Source: Nephromyces sp. MM_2019 (taxonomy: Eukaryota; Apicomplexa; Aconoidasida; Nephromycida). Taken from it: a stretch of 64,000 nt of DNA. The notes under the pieces were generated by a model. It was not told the DNA's origin. It was given only the letters and a program-made list of their open reading frames with translations, and made no database searches. Below, piece after piece: positions 1 through 13,100 of this stretch (the stretch's first letter is position 1; the number at the start of each line of letters is the position of its first letter). The stretch lies in assembly GCA_015657535.1 (NCBI GenBank), contig JADHZB010001772.1, forward strand, positions 27,593 to 91,592, read 5' to 3'. The translations under genes were made by a program, and so were the position numbers.

Positions 1-1086
1 GGTATAAGTATGTGGCTGTGTAAATGTATATATATATATATTTACATTTTGAGTATACTGCGTATGTTGTTTGTGTATATCAATTGTTTATAGATATGTG
101 TGTGTGTGTGTGTATGCATGCGAGTATTTATATTGTCTATGTGTTTTATATGTCTATGTATGTCTATGTCGTCTGTGTGTGCTTATGTGTGTTCATCTAT
201 CAAAGTGTGTGTGAGTGTATGTACAGTTGTGGGTGAAAAAAAAAGTGACTGGATAATGTATTAGTATGAAAATAATGTAATTATATTGGCGTAACATATT
301 TTTCGTTTGTAAACTAGTGGATATATAAGATATGTGCGTATTTGAAAATGTAGCTGTGTGAAATGTCTGTGTGTGTTTAAAAGAGTAGTATAACGTATGT
401 GTGTGTAAATATGTGTGAGCAAAGTATATGTATGTCTAAGTGTTTATATGTGTGTGTGAATGTGTGTGTGTAAATAATATGAAAGGGTACTCTTTGCTTA
501 TATATATGGCTGTGTGTGTGTTCACAATGTGTATGTGTATCAAGATTTCAGAAAATATTCTTAATGATCATATAAAATATATTTGTGTGTACTTAGCGTA
601 TTTAGTAGCTATATGTAGAAAAACAATAAAGCTTTAATATATTCACACAACTACATACACATTTACACCTACACGCGTAATTATAGATGTGCATATTTAA
701 GATAATTATTTTTCAAGCTTTAATGTATATATATACTTATTGTACGCATTATTTTCTATTATTTTTATTCCTAATAATGCACATACACATCATTATGAAA
801 TAATTTTTTTTCAAATTTTATACTTCCCAAGTTGTGTGTATAAGTTAAATAAATGTGTAAATTAATAATTTGAAATAATTAGCAATTTTTGGTTTCCAAT
901 ATTTTTTAGTGTGTAAAAATAAAAATAAAAATAATAGTAAAATAGAACTATTTTAAAGGAAAAATAAGGTAAATTTTTGTACATATCTAGACCCATTTCA
1001 TCATCTTTGACAAAATGTGTAATTATATTTTTTGATATAACAAATTTATTTTAAAATAAAAAGTAACTAAAAAATGTCAGCACAGT
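1..1086. other. Gene-free TG-rich and AT-rich flank
   Basis: No convincing coding region. The first 560 bases are rich in TGTGTG/TATG runs, which keep some frames open as Cys/Val/Tyr-rich nonsense. From about 640 the sequence becomes plain AT-rich. It lies downstream of the 3' end of the minus-strand oxysterol-binding protein gene. Confidence 0.6.
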
Positions 1087-4000
1087 CTAAAAATTCTCCT
1101 TTCTTCTTTGAATGCCAATATTCTTCCTGTGAATTGTGTGTGTGTGCGTATGAGTGTGTGTGCGTATGAGTGTGTATGCGTATGAGTGTGTGCGCGTATG
1201 TGTGCATATATGTATGTGTGTGCGTATATGTATGTGTGTGCGTATATGTATGTGCGTGTGTAGGTGTGTGGGGGGTGACTGGGTTTTGGAGTTGGTGAGT
1301 TGTATATTTGTGTATATACACGAGTATATGTGTGTGTTAATATGATAAAAATGGGTGTGAATATAAAAATATACGTACGTATGTATTTGTGTGAACGTTT
1401 GTGAAATTTTATTAGATTATCTACTTAATTTTGCTTACTTTGAACTTCCAACTTATATTTGATTCTGTGTCACCTTCTTTTTTAAACCAACGTGGAGAGT
1501 ATGGTTCAGAGCGAATACGGGCAGTACACCTAATTTTATTATGTTTATTTGTACATATGTGTGTGTGTACATGTGTATGTGTATGTATATGTATGTGTAT
1601 GTGTGTGTATTTGTGTAAGTATGTGTGTATCTATAAATTGTGTTTTAGTTTGTATGTGTTTGAAAGTGAATAAGTGTGTTTATGTGTGTTTCGATGTGTT
1701 TGTGATGCCTAAAGTGTTCAAGGTGTGTGTGAGCAAAGTATTAAACATGATCTAACTTTGTATAAAGTATTACACATGATGTATCTGATTGTAAGATATT
1801 CAAAATAATGTTCTGTGTGTAAAATATTACATAAAATGTATATGTAAGGACAATGTGTGTAAGGATTGTGTGTGTATAATGTGTAATAAATACCTCTGTT
1901 TTTCTTCCAAACGGAATTTCTCATTTTTAGCCATCTCAACTTCTCCATTTTCATAATAACGTTGGTCAGTTCGAAAACGACTGTCAGTGGGCGGTAAGAT
2001 AGGTTTACCTTCACACATATATTCACTATTCAGTTCATTTAACTCCATGGTGAAGTAGCTGTGTGTGTGTATGTATATATAGGTGTGTGTATGCGATCAT
2101 AGGAAATGGAGTTGAAATATAATTCTATCAAATATAAATAATGTCAAAATTTCCACGCTATAATATAATATGATGTTTTATTTATATATACATTTGTATT
2201 TACATACGTGTATATTTAAATATGCTTGCTGTAAATGATTATGTGTGTATATCGATGTATATAACCATACATGTGTGTGTATGTGTGTCACTATATAAAG
2301 GTTATAGATAATGTGTATAATATATGAAAATAAGGGTATAATGTGTGTATAACTTATAGGCCCAATTAATTTATTAACTGACCCAAAGCCATAGTACTGT
2401 TCGGAGTTTGCAGGCCTTGTGGCATCCCTCCAAACCAGTTCTTTTTCAGGGAATTTTGTTTTCTCTAATATATTCCAATTAACTAAACATTACACACACA
2501 TAAATGTGTATGATTTATCTTACACATAAATTGTCTATTGCTTTGTTACACACACATCATATCTTATAGTTAAAAATAATACATACACACATCATATCTT
2601 ATAGTTAAAAATAATATACACACACACATGTAATGTTTAAAATATTAATTTACTTTCTTTTGCAAAGTTTATTACTCTGTAAGTATTGACTCTCTCGAGA
2701 CCGTATGTATACATCATCTGTGTGCAAAATAATTTTATTTTTTTTAAATTTTATAATTTTAATAAATTACTTACCGAGTCCATTGACAAGTTTCTTTTTG
2801 CTGAAGATGTATATACACACATAATTGTATATGTTTTTATGTGTATATATGTATTTATATGAATGTGTGTATATATGTATTTGTATGTGTGTGTGCTTGT
2901 GTGTATGTGTGTGTAGGTGCGTGTGCGCTTGTGTGCGTGTGTGTAAGTGTGTGTGTATATATTTGTGTGTCTTTGTATAATGTGTTTGTTCATGAATATA
3001 TAGGTTATTATTAATCTGTGTAAATGCTAGTGTATATATATATATGTATATGAATATGTGTGTTTGATTGTATGTTTGTGTATAGATATAAGCTTAATGA
3101 ATACAAATTTTGTGTGAAATTGATGTACACACATTACCTTTTGCATAAACAGAATTAGCAACTTCTTCTGTTATGGGTGTAACATATAACTCAGAGTTAT
3201 AATTACCAAAAACGTAGTAGTATGGAATTTCTTCACTATTAAAAATGAGACCTCGGAAACGAAATAACTTGTTTCCTAGCCTGTGAGTAGCATATATATA
3301 ATATGTAAATGTGTGTATATATACACATATATGTTATATACACAAACATACACACATATATACAAACATACACACATATGCACAAACATACAAACACACA
3401 TGCATACACATACACACACACATGCATACACATACACAAACTTTTACAAACACATACACACACACACACACACTCAAACGGACCATCCTTTTGGAATAAA
3501 TTGGAGTATAGCAAAATCATGAGTTGTAGAACTTCCTACACATATTGTACCATCTCTGAGAAATGTTTATGTATGTGTGTGTAAATTTTACACATTGAAT
3601 AATATTGCATATGAATGAAGTATATGATTCTATGTACATATATAACTATATAAATATAAAATATATGTGTGTGTATTTATAGATATAAGTGAGAGTTGCA
3701 TATAGGTGTGTAAGTATATGTATATATAAGATTTTTTCATGAGTTTATAAGTATACTTATGTATAATGTGGATGCGATTGTGGTATGGATCAACTGTGAG
3801 TGTGTGTGTAGATGCATGTGTGTGTTTAGGTGAGTGTGTGTGTATAGATGTGTGTGTGTATGTATGAATGTGTGTGTGTATGAATGTGTGTGTATATATA
3901 GGTGTGTGTGTGTATATATATAAATGCGTGTGTGTAATTACAATTCATTCCATAAGTTTCCTAATAAAATATTGTGAATAAGAATATTGGGTCGTGTGTA

Positions 4001-7000
4001 TTCAAAAGATTGAACGCCATTTTCACAAAGCAAATTAATGTGCATGGCCCCAACCAAAGATAACTGTTTTATTCAATATAAAAATATATGTATATACACA
4101 TCATAATAAAAATTAATTTTCTTTTTTTTTAAATATCCTGTCTAATCTAACACACATCAGAACATGAATTATTTATGGTGTGTAAATGTTCTTAACTTAT
4201 TAAAATTCTAACCTTCATAGATGCCTTATTAAGACCAGTTTGCACACTCATATCACCCCAAGCAGAATAAAATTCATTTTCGACATGATATGCAGTAATA
4301 GGTGGATGATGTGAGACCTATAATATGTAGTGTAATGTTTTGAAAATAGTGTGTGTGTGTAAATTGTAATAAAGTATAAAGAGTGTGTGAAAGGCTTATG
4401 CATGTGTCGAGGAAGAACCTGAAATCTTACGCATACACACACATATATACCCACACATACATACACATATATACACATCCCCACACACATATACACACCC
4501 CCACACATATACATACATACAAACACATACACACATACAAACACACGCACACACACACGCACACATACACCTACACACCTACACACCTACACACCTACAC
4601 ACCTACACACCTACACACCTACACACCTACACACCTACACACCTACACACCTACACATCTACACACCTACACACCTACACACCTACACACCTACACACCT
4701 ACACACCTACACACCTACACATCTACACACACAACACACCTGTTCAGCAAGTAATTTGAAATCTCTGTGTGAGTGTTCGTATGTTTCCCCCAAAATTGGA
4801 TTGAACGGTTTTAAAATTCGCCCTTTAGAAGAGGCGTATGGTGTGGCGGCAAACACACTAATTAAGGCGAGTCGATATATTTGGTCTGATGTTTGAGCAG
4901 CCTAAAATTATATATATATGTGTGTGTATTTATTAATATACACATTTATACATACGGGGGTGGCTTATGTGTGTGTGTATTTATTAATATACACATTTAT
5001 ACATACGCGGGTGCTTTATGTGTGTGTAAATTTATTAATATACACATTTATATATAGTGGGGTGGTTTATGTGTGTGTGTATCTATCTACATACACATTT
5101 ATATATAGTGGGGTGGTTTATGTGTGTGTGTATTTATTTATATGCACATTTATATATAGGGGGGTAGATTATGTGTGTGTGTATCTATCTACATACACAT
5201 ATGAATATAGAGGGGTGGTTTGTGTGTGTGTATTAAAGTATCTGTGTAAAAAATCGAATCTAGGTATTATAAAGTGTGGAGGTTTTATGAGTAATTGTGT
5301 ATTTGGCTTGTGCGTGGGTAGTGAAGAACAGAGGTGTATGTGTGTATATGTATGTGTGTGTGTATATATGTGTGCGTGTATATATGGGTGTGTGTGTGTG
5401 TAAAATACCTTCCTAAGTAGATATTCATATTGAAAATCTTCAGCCATTCTTTGTAAAAATGAAGTTGGTTCATTCCAATGAACTGGCATACTAATTTTTG
5501 TTAAATCTTTACCAATGAAATCTTTTAAGAAGCTCCAAGCAGATGTCTAAATGTGTATGTGTAATATGTGCATGTGTGTGAGGAGTGAGAGGGCTTAGTG
5601 TGTGTGTGTTGCGTGTGTGTGTGTGTGTGTGTTGTGTGTGTGTGTGTGTGTTGTGTAAAATAATGTGTAAAGTTAGAGTCTGGCTTAAAGTATATATAAT
5701 GAATATGTACATTTCAAAGAGTGATTTATAGTTTGTGTAGTATGTCTAATGTGTATAATATTTTTATTGTGTTTAGTATTTGTGAAATGTGTATAAAATT
5801 CTTAGTGTGCTTAGTATGTGTGTAATGTGTATTTGGTGGGTGTGTGTGACTTCAAAGTAATATAATCACATGAAAGATATAGTGTAGGTCTCTATGTATT
5901 AATAAATGTGTATTTAAATAGAATATAATACCTTAACACCATGATATTTGGCTGGTAAGGTTACCCTATAACCAGGTGTGGTGAGTTTATAACCTTGGAT
6001 GGGTAAAGTAGTGGTGTCTAATTCGTTCAAAACTTTTGCTTCCGTATAGTCTAATTAAAAGAGCGTGTAGACCGATTAATTACCATGATAAGTTTTAATA
6101 TGTTTATTTTTATACACACACATGGTACATACATATGTTACAATTTATACACCAATTTGTATATACACAATTATCTAGATGAGTAGCATATGAAAATAAG
6201 CATACATATCGAAGTATTTATGTAAAAAACTACAAAAAGCAGACAAATATGCAGCAACAAATATATACAGCATACACACACACACACTGAACACACACTA
6301 CACACATACACACATACTTTGAACACGAGCTACACACATACACAAACACACTGAACACACATACACTGAACACACACACACTGAATACACACACACTGAA
6401 CACACATAACATTGTTATAAGTATAGATTACTAGTAAGTTCTTGCACAGGTGATTCAAGGGGCTCCTTTTCAGTATCAGAGTCTGTGTCAGTGTTAGAAG
6501 CCCCCTGTAATATATTTGGTAGAGAGTCCTATACAATAACACATGTGTGTAAAATAAATTATATATATATAGAATGTGTGTGTGTGTAAAATTAATTAAA
6601 TGTTTGTATATGTAAGTATGCGTGTGTAAAATATAATATATATATATATATATATATATAAACATGCATGTATGTGTGTAATTAAACTAAAAATGTTTGT
6701 ATATATGTATGTGCGTTAGTAAGATATATTACATCAATAAAAAATAAGGTGTATGTGTGTTGTGTGTAAAATAAGTAGTCATGCATATATACACATACCA
6801 CAAAATCATTCATATTATCCAAGTCAAAATCATCACAATCAAAAAATTCGTTCAAATTTGACAATTGGTCGCTGTTTTCATCGTTTTCAGATTTTAACAT
6901 ATTGAATGAAATTGAGGGGCCTTTCTGTAATGTGTGATTTTGGGAGGCCTCAACTACCTATATAAATATATATATATATATATATNNNNNNNNNNNNNNN

Positions 7001-9796
7001 NNNNNNNNNNNNNNNNNNNNNNNNNNNNNNNNNNNNNNNNNNNNNNNNNNNNNNNNNNNNNNNNNNNNNNNNNGGGGTATGACTGGATATAGATGTTTGA
7101 GTATATGTGGATATGTGTAAATATGTAGTTATGTGAGTTTGTAGATAGGTGTGTGTGTACATTTTGGATATGGATACGTGGATATGCGCATTTGAATGTG
7201 TGCATGGGTCTCAGGTTATGCGAATATATATATGTTTGTGTGTATATGTTGGTATGTGTGTATCCTAAGATGAATGTACTTTTGTGTGTATCTATCGTTA
7301 GATGTATGTAATTCTGTGTATATGTATAGGGTATAAATGATATGTAGACAAACAGATTCGAAACTATATATTGTTACATTACAAAAAAAATCGCACATAA
7401 TTTTTTCTAAATTATATAATTATTGAATAGTATATTACACCTTAATACACACACACATCACACACACACACTACACATACACCTACACCCATACACACAC
7501 ATGTGTGCACACACACATACACACCTACACTCATACACACGCTCACGTACAAATACGCATTCCAATACACACCCTACACTGGTACACACACACACCTACA
7601 CTGGTACACACATACACCTACACTCATACACACACACACCTACACTCATACACACACACACCTACACTCATACACACACACATCTACACTAATACAGACA
7701 CACACCTACACTCATACACACACACAACTACACACACACAAACACACCTATACATACACACATACCTGTTCATAGGCATAGCATCTTCTAGCTAACCATT
7801 TGAGCGAATTTTCAATTTGTTGACGTTCAGCCTCTTCTTCGTTTATAAAATTATTTGACGTTTTAATAAAACAATTTATAAGTGATTGCACAAGGTCAAT
7901 TTGTTGCATTAATTTTATAAAATTATTTTTGCTGGGAGATGTTACTAAGCCTTCTGTGTGTATGTGTGTAAGGGTGTAGGTGTGTAGTGGTTTGTGTAGG
8001 TGTATAAGGGTGTAGGTGTGTAGGGGTGTGTGTGTGTGTATAGGTGTGTAGGTGTAGGTGGGTGGGTGTGTAGGTGAGTGTGTATGTAGGTGTGTAGGTG
8101 TAGGTGGGTGGGTGTATAGGTGAGTGTGTATGTAGTTGTCTAGGGGTGTGTGTGTAGGTGTATGTGTTTAGGTGTGTGTAGGTGTGTGTAGTTGAGTGTG
8201 TGTGTAGGTGTGTGTGTGGAGGTATGTGTGTGGAGGTATGTGTGTGGAGGTATGTGTGTGGAGGTGTGTGTGGAAGTGTATGTGTATGTGTTTGTAGCGA
8301 TGTAGATGTATTTAAAAGAGGAGGTAGAGGAGGTGTGTGTTTTGATTTAATATAATTATAGGAGTGTGTGTAGGTGTCATATGTTTACAAGTATGTATAG
8401 AGGTGTTTGTAGAGGTGTATTTGGGTTTAGGGTTTTAGGTGTGTATAAAGGGAAATGATAAGAGTGTGTAGAAATATATCCAAAAAGTATGTGTGTGCAG
8501 TTTAAAACTCACGTTGGTTTTGTAATTTTCCAAGGTCCTCTAATAATGATTTTTGTAGTACTCGTGTAGATTTGAATGCAAACTATACAATGTATATATT
8601 AATTATATGTGTATGTATGAATATGGTCAAAGCAAACGAATAAAGAAATGTGTGTTTGAAGTAAAATAAATGTGTATTGAAAATAAAATGTTTGGTTGGA
8701 TCTAGATTTCAAAAGTGTGTAAATGTACAATTGAAAGATAATTTATGTAGCGGAACAAGAGGTGTTGAGTTAATAGTGTGTGGCATTCAAATGAGTTGCT
8801 TAAGAAAACTTACCTAATAAAGATGAATTTTCAATAGTTTAAATAATTACTACAGACACACACACACACACACACAAACACATACACACCTCAATATGTT
8901 GTTGGAACGCATCTATATTTTCTTTAAGACTTTTCAATGAACTTTTTTCTTTGCTCCTTGTTAAGATTTCTTCTGCAATGTTAAAGGGCTGGGTTTGGTC
9001 AGATTTTGGCCTACAAACATAAAGTGTGTAAGGTTTGTATATACATATAGTGTGTAAATATACATAGTAAAAAATGTATATATAACGGTTCTAAAATTGT
9101 TTTGGGGGAATTGTGTGTACCTTTCTATATCGATCTCTGCAGGGATAAAGTCTGATATCTCCCCTATAATTTGTTTAGTGTGTATGGTTTGATTATCAAG
9201 GGGTGTGATGTGTGTGGTCTGATTATCGGGGAGTTTGGTGTGTGTGGTTTGATTACTCGTGGGTGTAATATGTGTGGTCTTGTCATCTAAAACGGGTGCC
9301 TCGAAGTTGGGAGTTGCTTTAGTGTGTTTAGATTTGTTACTGGATGTTGTGTGTGTGGGTTGGTCATATGGCTTAACGGTCTTATGCTTATTATTATCTG
9401 GTAGATCATTATGTGTGTGTGTAAGATTTTCATCCTCATTTATATGATTCTGCATACCATTCTGCACACCATTATGTGCATCAATAATCATGGGTATTGA
9501 AGAAGGTTCAGCAATATATTTTATTGTGTGTGTATGTTCATTAGGTATACTCGAATGTGAGGTTGATGAGTCATGTGTGTGTGAGCTAATTGGGCTCAAT
9601 TTCATAGGTAAAATTTCCATGTTATTATATTGTGACTGCTTAAATAGCGCATACCAACTCGACTTATCTGCGGCATTTTCTGCCTTGAAAAATAATGTCT
9701 TATTATCAGTTGTTAATATATCCATACGAAGTGAATCACCTATTTAGAGGCACGCACACGTATATATGTAATAAGATGTGTCTAAGGTGGGGAGTG

Positions 9797-9842
<46 letters not shown>

Positions 9843-10179
9843 CACACAGACCAGAATGATAGTTAATTTTGGAGCCTTTGAGTGAGATTGTTTTGTAATG
9901 GCCATTTTCTGACGGTGAATATTTCAAATTTCCAAAATTGTCCAAAACTAAAAATCGCTGTTTCCACGACTGTACATAATTTGTCCATTTTAATAGCCAC
10001 CCTTCTTTAATTGTAGTTTTTTCTAGTGTGTTATTATTACCTGTGTGTGTGTGATGTGTGTGGTGTGTGTGATATGTGTGGTGTTTGGGATGTGTGTGGG
10101 GTGTGTGGTGGGTGTGGAAATGGGGGCAAGGGGTAGAATGGATGCGTATATACAGTGGGAGGATGTGTGTGTGTGACAA
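1087..10179 (-). CDS. Oxysterol-binding protein-related protein (PH + ORD), about 19 exons
   Basis: A lipid-transfer protein of the OSBP/ORP family, which moves sterols or phosphoinositides between membranes at contact sites. A PH domain (motif [19 protein letters not shown]) lies near 9.85-10.03 kb. The ORD signature VSHHPPI opens the exon 4213-4317, and the C-terminal core [13 protein letters not shown] is in 1893-2058. Exons, 5' to 3', by frame and phase: about 10030-9852, 9739-9121, 9010-8890, 8582-8513, 7953-7766, 6957-6799, 6528-6432, 6050-5932, 5546-5409, 4901-4740, 4317-4213, 4063-3942, 3555-3484, 3280-3138, 2800-2775, 2717-2654, 2464-2383, 2058-1893, 1126-1087. Each join keeps one frame. 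The exon 9739-9121 carries a Thr/His-rich linker. The ATG at 10179 gives an implausible His/Thr/Pro stretch read from repeats, so the true first exon is probably upstream and unresolved. The last short exon is also uncertain. The family call is very firm. Confidence 0.93.
4560..4739. repeat. Decamer minisatellite ACACACCTAC in an OSBP intron
   Basis: Roughly 16-17 head-to-tail copies of the 10-mer ACACACCTAC with one or two CATCTAC variants (near 4654 and 4718). It sits directly against the 5' splice site at 4740, so in the sense orientation the intron begins GTGTGT and continues as a GTAGGTGTGT array. Confidence 0.95.
4915..5235. repeat. Six-copy tandem repeat of about 51 bp in an OSBP intron
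   Basis: Six diverged copies of a unit containing TGTGTGTATTTATTAATATA, then CACATTTATA and a G-rich step (GGGGTGGTTT). The period is a multiple of three, so the plus strand stays open as 17-residue repeats ([12 protein letters not shown]...). This looks protein-like but lies inside an intron of the minus-strand gene. Confidence 0.9.
6986..7073. other. Assembly gap (88 N) inside an OSBP intron
   Basis: A run of N follows a TA dinucleotide tract and precedes TG-rich sequence, in the intron between exons 7766-7953 and 6799-6957. The gap size is presumably an estimate. A tiny exon could be hidden, although the flanking exons join in phase without one. Confidence 0.95.
7443..7765. repeat. CA-rich array with ACACACCTACACTCATAC-type units
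   Basis: CA-rich tandem array on the plus strand, about 20-bp units containing CCTACACTCATACACACACA, ending at the 5' splice site of the OSBP intron that starts at 7765. In the sense orientation the intron therefore opens with a TG-rich array. Confidence 0.9.
7954..8512. repeat. TG-rich GTGTGTAGG array filling an OSBP intron
   Basis: The intron between exons 8513-8582 and 7766-7953 consists mostly of GTGTAGGTGTG, GGTGGGTGTG and GTGTGTGGAGGTAT units on the plus strand, that is CA-rich in the sense orientation. No coding signal is seen. Confidence 0.85.
9150..9300 (-). repeat. In-frame coding repeat, Thr-His rich (DNQTTHIT type)
   Basis: Within OSBP exon 9739-9121 the sense strand carries about four diverged copies of a 30-36 base unit encoding NQTTHTK / [10 protein letters not shown]. 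The TG/CA character of the surrounding introns continues into the coding exon here, between the PH domain and the ORD. Confidence 0.75.
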
Positions 10180-13100
10180 AAGGAAATATGTTTCTCTATT
10201 TCATGTTTGAATGTGTAAATTTATTTAGGATGGGTCTTTAGTTTATGTGAGAGGAGCTGTGTAGTATGCAATAGTAATTATAAAGTTTATGTGAATTAGT
10301 TATGATGAGGTCGAAATTGTGCAAAAAATTATCACTATGTAAATTGTGTGTGAATTTGGATACAAATAATTGGTTGTGAAATTTTGGGCTTATAAATTTG
10401 TCATGCTTTAAGTGAGTGTGAGTATGCTGTGTGTGCATAAAGTAGGCGTGCATAAAGTGTGTATGTGTAAAAATAGTGGGTAAAATTCCCCTCTAAATTG
10501 ATATACTCTAACCTCCCATCACTCACCTTTGGCCAGCAAATTTATATCGTGTGGACTCATTGTTTTGTATCGAATATGATTTTATTAATGTACTTATATA
10601 TATATATACATATGCGTTGTAAATATGTGTGTAGGTGCTCTATATGTATGTGTGGGTGCTTTATATGTGTAATTTCAATGTATTTAAGTAATTTGCAGGT
10701 GATTATATGGATGTCTGTAATGTTATAGGTTTGGGTTTGTGTGTATATATAAGTGTGTATATGCATATATTGATGTGTATGTATGTTTTAGCCAGGACCT
10801 GTGAGCGTGTGTGTATGATTTGGGAGTGTGAGAGTGTATATATACAGTTGCTTCAATCTTACAGCCACAGTTTTCAAATTTTCTATTGGTTTTTGGCCTC
10901 TGCAACCAGTATAGTCATATAGACTTAGGTTATTGTATGCTGTATGCTGTATGTATGTGTCTGTGTGTTGGTGTGTGTGTATGTTTGTTGATATGTATTT
11001 TGAGTTTGTTTTTATGTAGAGGCTTACGCATAGGCTTTTGTAAGACTGTCTGTATATAAGAATGAACCTATATATATATTATATTTGTAGGTATTTCCAA
11101 AGGTTTTCATGTGAGTGTGTGTGCAGTTATGAAAATGTTTAAATATATGTAAGTTATGCCTGTATATAATTTTACATCTACCAAGTATGGATTTTATATT
11201 ATAACTGTATCTATATGTATATGGGTGTGTAAGTATATGAATTTGATATTTACATTTGTTTTAATTATGAATGTGTGTGTGAATTGATGTGGGTATGAAT
11301 TGTTTGTGCGTATTTAGGTTTATGTGTGTGAGCATGTTTGTGTAAGCTTGTGTGTGTAAGTTTGTTTGTTTGTTAATTCCGTGAGTATGAATTTGTGCAT
11401 GCATCAATTGTTTGTATATGTGTAAGTTGGTTGTCTGTAAACTGGCTAAATAAAATTCTTATTTAAAAATTGGCTAAGCGATTGTGTTAAGTCAACAAAT
11501 ACTAAAATGAATTTCTATATGAAGTTGAGTGCATGTGTCAATTAGAGTTATTAGCTTGCAAATGTAAACTCTTTATATCTAAAAGTTTTTAAAGTTTAGA
11601 TTGTAGCTCTTCATTATTCGAACACCAAAAATACTCACTAATCAGTGTGTACTCCTGAGGATGTATAATGATTAAACTATAATTGGTTTAGCCTGGGTTG
11701 GGGAGCTAGGCTTATGTATGAGCTCAGTGAGTGTCACGTATGTGTGTGTGTGTGTCAAAAAAGGGTTAGTTCATTGTCGGTGCATGTTTATGTGTTTCGA
11801 TGGGTCTGTGTATCCATACCTATGTGTGTGTGTGCAAGTGTGCTTTGTTTTTGTGTATTGTTAAGTGTGCTACATGTAGTTTGCACCATAAAATTAAATC
11901 TAAAGAATGAGTATGATTCAGCTACACAATTATTTAATTTAATCCCATCAATAAGCTCAAATATATACTTATATATATACTATTTACACGAATAAACTTA
12001 TATTTCCATAAATAAACTTCATGAAATTAATTTACATCAAAAAAATCACTAATCGTTATACAATCTACATACACACAGGATAATATAGTGTAATCCACAC
12101 AACTCATATATATATATAAGTAGAACATAATAATTGAGCAAAATTATTCGCAATACAAGCAAATAACACAATGTAACACACAATTAGTCCATAAAAAAAA
12201 AAACAAGCAAGCTATACAAACAATACACTTAAACCATACACAATAATACAAAAAACAGTGTGTGGATTTAAGTATAATATCTTCCTGACAAAAAAGTAGC
12301 TAGTATTAATTTACTAGCTGTATAATTTTAAAACTCTCCACAATAAATTTTGTTAATGTGTGTGACAAGGGTATTATTATTTTTATATACATTTACATTT
12401 AATATTTTAACTATGTATCTGTGTATGATTTTGCTAGGTATACTTTTAACTCTTCAAGAGAGATTCAGGCTCACTTTTGTGTGTTGAAATGTGTGGGTTT
12501 GGGTGTAAGTGTGTCGATGTGTATATATTTTTACTTATATGAGTTTATGTGTGTGTGTTTTCTGTATATTTTTTAATGTGTAAGTGCGCATGTTTACTCG
12601 TCTGTATTGATGTATGTGTGCTTGTTATTTAAAAGTTGTATGAGTATTGTTGGTTTGTGTGTATCACAATATGCGCATTTTTGAATATGTGAGTTTTTAT
12701 GTGAAAATTTTGTGCATATTTCTGTTTTAAGCTCAATATGATTTCTTTTCTTAACTTAATTATCCAATATAATAAAATCTTAGAAAAAGCAGTCAATCTT
12801 ATTATTCATCTTAAACACAATCTAATTATTATTAAAATTATGCATAACCCAAAATACTTAGACCTAAGATTTATATTTATACTTCAATTTAAACACAAAT
12901 AAGACTTTAAGTCAAAATAATGTATACATTTACACTTAATATTTAACATATTCAAATTTTATTCCAACTTCGAAACACATGCGTGTGCTTTAAATTTAAA
13001 TTAAGCACAAAGGAGAATAAAGCAGTGCTATTGTGTTTCAAATCTTTTATGCCTATACATAATGCTTAAGGCTGCTTAAATACAAATTCTATTTTTAACA

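Noticed and set aside
24..637. Cys/Val/Tyr-rich open frames on the plus strand
   Set aside because: Translations of TGTGTG/TATG repeats; no motif, no splice partners.
4383..4754. 123-codon His/Thr/Pro-rich open frame
   Set aside because: Read-through of the ACACACCTAC minisatellite inside an OSBP intron, on the opposite strand.
7423..7795. Three overlapping His/Thr frames of about 90 codons
   Set aside because: CA repeat open in all frames; intronic and antisense to OSBP.
1..12700. Telomere or subtelomere interpretation of the TG-rich DNA
   Set aside because: No regular telomeric heptamer array is present, and the repeats lie inside introns of a conserved gene.
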